The notes under the pieces were generated by a model, which made no database searches, was not told where the DNA came from, and worked only from the letters and a program-made list of their open reading frames with translations. A program made the translations under genes and the position numbers. From contig CAXAUF010000056.1 in NCBI GenBank assembly GCA_963972425.1, positions 1-16,042 on the forward strand: 16,042 bases of DNA. The letters are read 5' to 3'. Each line of letters opens with the position of its first letter. The first letter of the stretch is position 1. This DNA is from Algorimicrobium sp002414705. GTDB lineage: Bacteria; Bacteroidota; Bacteroidia; Flavobacteriales; Flavobacteriaceae. Positions 14,185-16,042 of this stretch are shown piece after piece.

Positions 14185-15485
14185 TGATTCTCATATATAC
14201 TCACAAAATAACTCCCAGAATTAAGTATGCTTTTAAGCATATATTTACGCGTATATTACAAGTTCCAGTATCATTTACTACAACTGTGGAGGATTTTATA
14301 TCGCACAACTTCATTAAAATTTCCTACGCCAAACAACCTTTAGGTAGTGAGTTATTTATAAAAAGTAATGAGCTTCTTTTTGAGCAAGGCTTATCCGATG
14401 TGGACGTTCAGATTCAGGATTGGGAGGACACCAAATGTTTCTTTACAACCAACGATAAGAGTTGTTTGCCTTTTGATATTTTTGCGGCAACTTTTTATTT
14501 ATTGAGCCGTTATGAAGAGTATTTACCACATGTAAAAGATGAATATGGTCGTTTTACAGCCGAAGAAAGTTTGGCTTTTAAGTTCGGATTTCTTCACCAG
14601 CCTGTTGTAGATATTTGGGCTTATAAATTTAAAAGAATTTTAGAAAGTCAATATCCAGATTTTGTATTTCCTGGCAGAGTGTACGCTATAAAACCTATTA
14701 TTGATGTCCCATCGGCTTATAGTTTTAGGTCTAAAGGTTTAATGCGTACTGTTGGTGGAACACTCAAAGATTTATCGGGTTTTAAATTTCATAGAATGTA
14801 TATTCGCTTCATGGTATTGTTGGGACTAAAACATGATCCGGACGATACGTTTAAGTATATTATAAATAGGCAAAAACAGCATAAAAACAAGTTTCTTTTT
14901 TTCTTTTTAATAGGCGATTATTCCACCTATGATAAAGGTGTTAGCGCACAGAAAAAGGAATTTATTTCACTTATAAAACAAGTTGCAGATTATTGTAAAG
15001 TTGGGTTAAAAGCGTCCTATTTTGCATTGGATAATGTAGCTATTTTGAAGAAAGAAAAACAGCGCATGGAATCCATTGTTAACACATCTTTAGTAGCATC
15101 CAGACAGTCGTTTTCTAAATTAAATTTGCCCATTTCTTACAGAAATTTAGTAGAATTAGAAATCATGGAAGATTATACCATGGGTTATGTTAACCATATT
15201 GGTTTTCGTTCTGGAACTTGTACACCATTTTTCTTTTACGATTTAGATTTTGAAATACAAACACCTTTAAAAATAACGGCTTATCACGTAATGGACTATA
15301 CACTTTTAAAATACCAGTCATTATTAGATAAAAAAGAAGCCTTACAGCGTGTTATTAATCAAGTAAAACTGGTTAATGGCGAATTCGTTTCCGTTTTTCA
15401 TAATTATACGTTTAGTGAAATTGAACGTTGGAGTGGTTTTAAAGAATTGTTTAATATAATATTAGATTCAGCAGATGAAAATTAA
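14184..15485 (+). CDS. Polysaccharide-deacetylase-like protein (DUF7033-type, flavobacterial)
   Basis: A 433-residue cytosolic-looking protein (no signal peptide) of the two-domain family in which an N-terminal DUF7033-type segment (about 1-165: PFDIFAATFYLLSRYEEYLPHVKDEYGRF, FLHQPVVDIWAYKFK) precedes a NodB-like barrel. In the barrel I see IIDVPSAYSF (172-181), FFFLIGDYSTYDKGVS (239-254), VGLKASYFAL (273-282), GFRSGTCTPFFFYDLDFE (340-357) and VFHNYTFSE (404-412). The usual catalytic DxD and HPS(Y) segments are changed here to IDVPS and KASY, so at least one aspartate and one metal-binding histidine are absent at those points. It overlaps radC by one base and the HAD gene by 11 bases, so it is the middle of a tight operon. 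The substrate, and whether it is active, are unknown. Confidence 0.82.
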   Translation: MILIYTHKITPRIKYAFKHIFTRILQVPVSFTTTVEDFISHNFIKISYAKQPLGSELFIKSNELLFEQGLSDVDVQIQDWEDTKCFFTTNDKSCLPFDIFAATFYLLSRYEEYLPHVKDEYGRFTAEESLAFKFGFLHQPVVDIWAYKFKRILESQYPDFVFPGRVYAIKPIIDVPSAYSFRSKGLMRTVGGTLKDLSGFKFHRMYIRFMVLLGLKHDPDDTFKYIINRQKQHKNKFLFFFLIGDYSTYDKGVSAQKKEFISLIKQVADYCKVGLKASYFALDNVAILKKEKQRMESIVNTSLVASRQSFSKLNLPISYRNLVELEIMEDYTMGYVNHIGFRSGTCTPFFFYDLDFEIQTPLKITAYHVMDYTLLKYQSLLDKKEALQRVINQVKLVNGEFVSVFHNYTFSEIERWSGFKELFNIILDSADEN

Positions 15486-16042
15486 AGGCATAACAGATAT
15501 TTTTTTTGATTTAGATCATACCCTTTGGGATTTTGATAAGAATTCAGCTTTAACGTTTCAGAAAATATTTGAAATCCACAATATACAAGTTGATATAACA
15601 GATTTTTTAACTGTATATGAACCCATAAATTTAAATTATTGGAAACTTTACAGGAATGATCAAATTGATAAAGAATCCTTAAGATATAGACGTTTAAAAG
15701 AAAGTTTTGATGCTATAAAAGCAACGGTTCATGATGATGTAATTAATCAATTATCGGAAGATTATATAATAAGCTTGCCAACGTTTAATTATTTGTTTGA
15801 TGGTACCTTCGATTTGTTAAACTACCTAAAACCGCAATACAATTTACATATTATTACCAATGGTTTTCAAGAGGCGCAGGACAAAAAGATGCAACAATCT
15901 AAAATTGCCAATTATTTTAAAACGGTTACAAATTCTGAATTAGCAGGAGTTAAAAAGCCAAATCCTATTATTTTTGACTATGCCATTGATAAAGCTGAAG
16001 CAGACAAAACCGCTCCTAAAGCCGCTCCTAAGACGAAACCAA
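15475..16042 (+). CDS. HAD-family (YjjG-like) nucleotidase, 3' end cut by the window
   Basis: 189 codons are visible from the ATG at 15475, which overlaps the end of the upstream gene by 11 bases; no stop is reached. HAD motif I is FFDLDHTLWDFD (nucleophile Asp12 and Asp14), a helical cap follows, motif II is IITNG (126-130), and motif III is GVKKPNPIIF (158-167). The layout is that of YjjG-type noncanonical pyrimidine nucleotidases, which dephosphorylate nucleoside monophosphates as house-cleaning enzymes. After AIDKAEADK the sequence becomes TAPKAAPKTKP instead of the expected SIMIGD-type motif IV, which is odd (see findings). The function is inferred from the motifs only. Confidence 0.85.
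   Translation, partial: MKIKGITDIFFDLDHTLWDFDKNSALTFQKIFEIHNIQVDITDFLTVYEPINLNYWKLYRNDQIDKESLRYRRLKESFDAIKATVHDDVINQLSEDYIISLPTFNYLFDGTFDLLNYLKPQYNLHIITNGFQEAQDKKMQQSKIANYFKTVTNSELAGVKKPNPIIFDYAIDKAEADKTAPKAAPKTKP

Overview
The window looks like chromosomal DNA of a marine-type Flavobacteriaceae (Bacteroidota). The signs are strong A+T bias, genes without Shine-Dalgarno leaders, a C-terminal sorting domain typical of the type IX secretion system (T9SS), the 'TGIGTTTP...AQLEV' secreted-protein family, and flavobacterial versions of RadC plus a DUF7033-like polysaccharide deacetylase. No tRNA, rRNA, CRISPR array, IS element or phage gene is visible.

Region 1 (1-2330, + strand) holds 54-bp tandem repeats at the window edge and two paralogous secreted proteins. 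They share an N-terminal module of about 125 residues. The first gene is that module alone. The second adds calcium-binding MopE-like motifs and a C-type-lectin-like DUF1566/Lcl domain whose C-terminus resembles the variable regions diversified by retroelements. Two strong hairpin terminators close the region. Region 2 (2339-4955, - strand) is one large secreted M43 metalloprotease with HYR/Ig-like repeats and a T9SS sorting tail, preceded by two hairpins in its leader.

Region 3 (4956-7766, - strand) is a complete proline biosynthesis operon transcribed proC-proB-proA: glutamate to gamma-glutamyl phosphate to glutamate semialdehyde/P5C to proline. ProB is a short form without the PUA domain. 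The leader upstream of proC carries several dyad sequences and a terminator belonging to the next unit.

Region 4 (about 8058-11815) is a decay zone. It contains an apparently intact secreted SMP-30-like beta-propeller, a thymidine/AMP phosphorylase-family gene broken by an in-frame TGA and two frameshifts, a PAS sensor protein cut inside its second PAS domain, and the 3' end of a TetR-type regulator. A perfect 28-bp palindrome lies between the two broken divergent genes.

Region 5 (11937-16042) has a - strand pair (PaiB-like FMN-binding protein, then a secreted TraB/GumN-family protein). Facing away from it is a tightly overlapping + strand operon: radC, a polysaccharide-deacetylase-like gene, and a HAD/YjjG-like nucleotidase cut by the window end. 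The last residues of the HAD protein are an Ala/Pro/Lys-rich stretch where a conserved motif is expected, so that end deserves suspicion.
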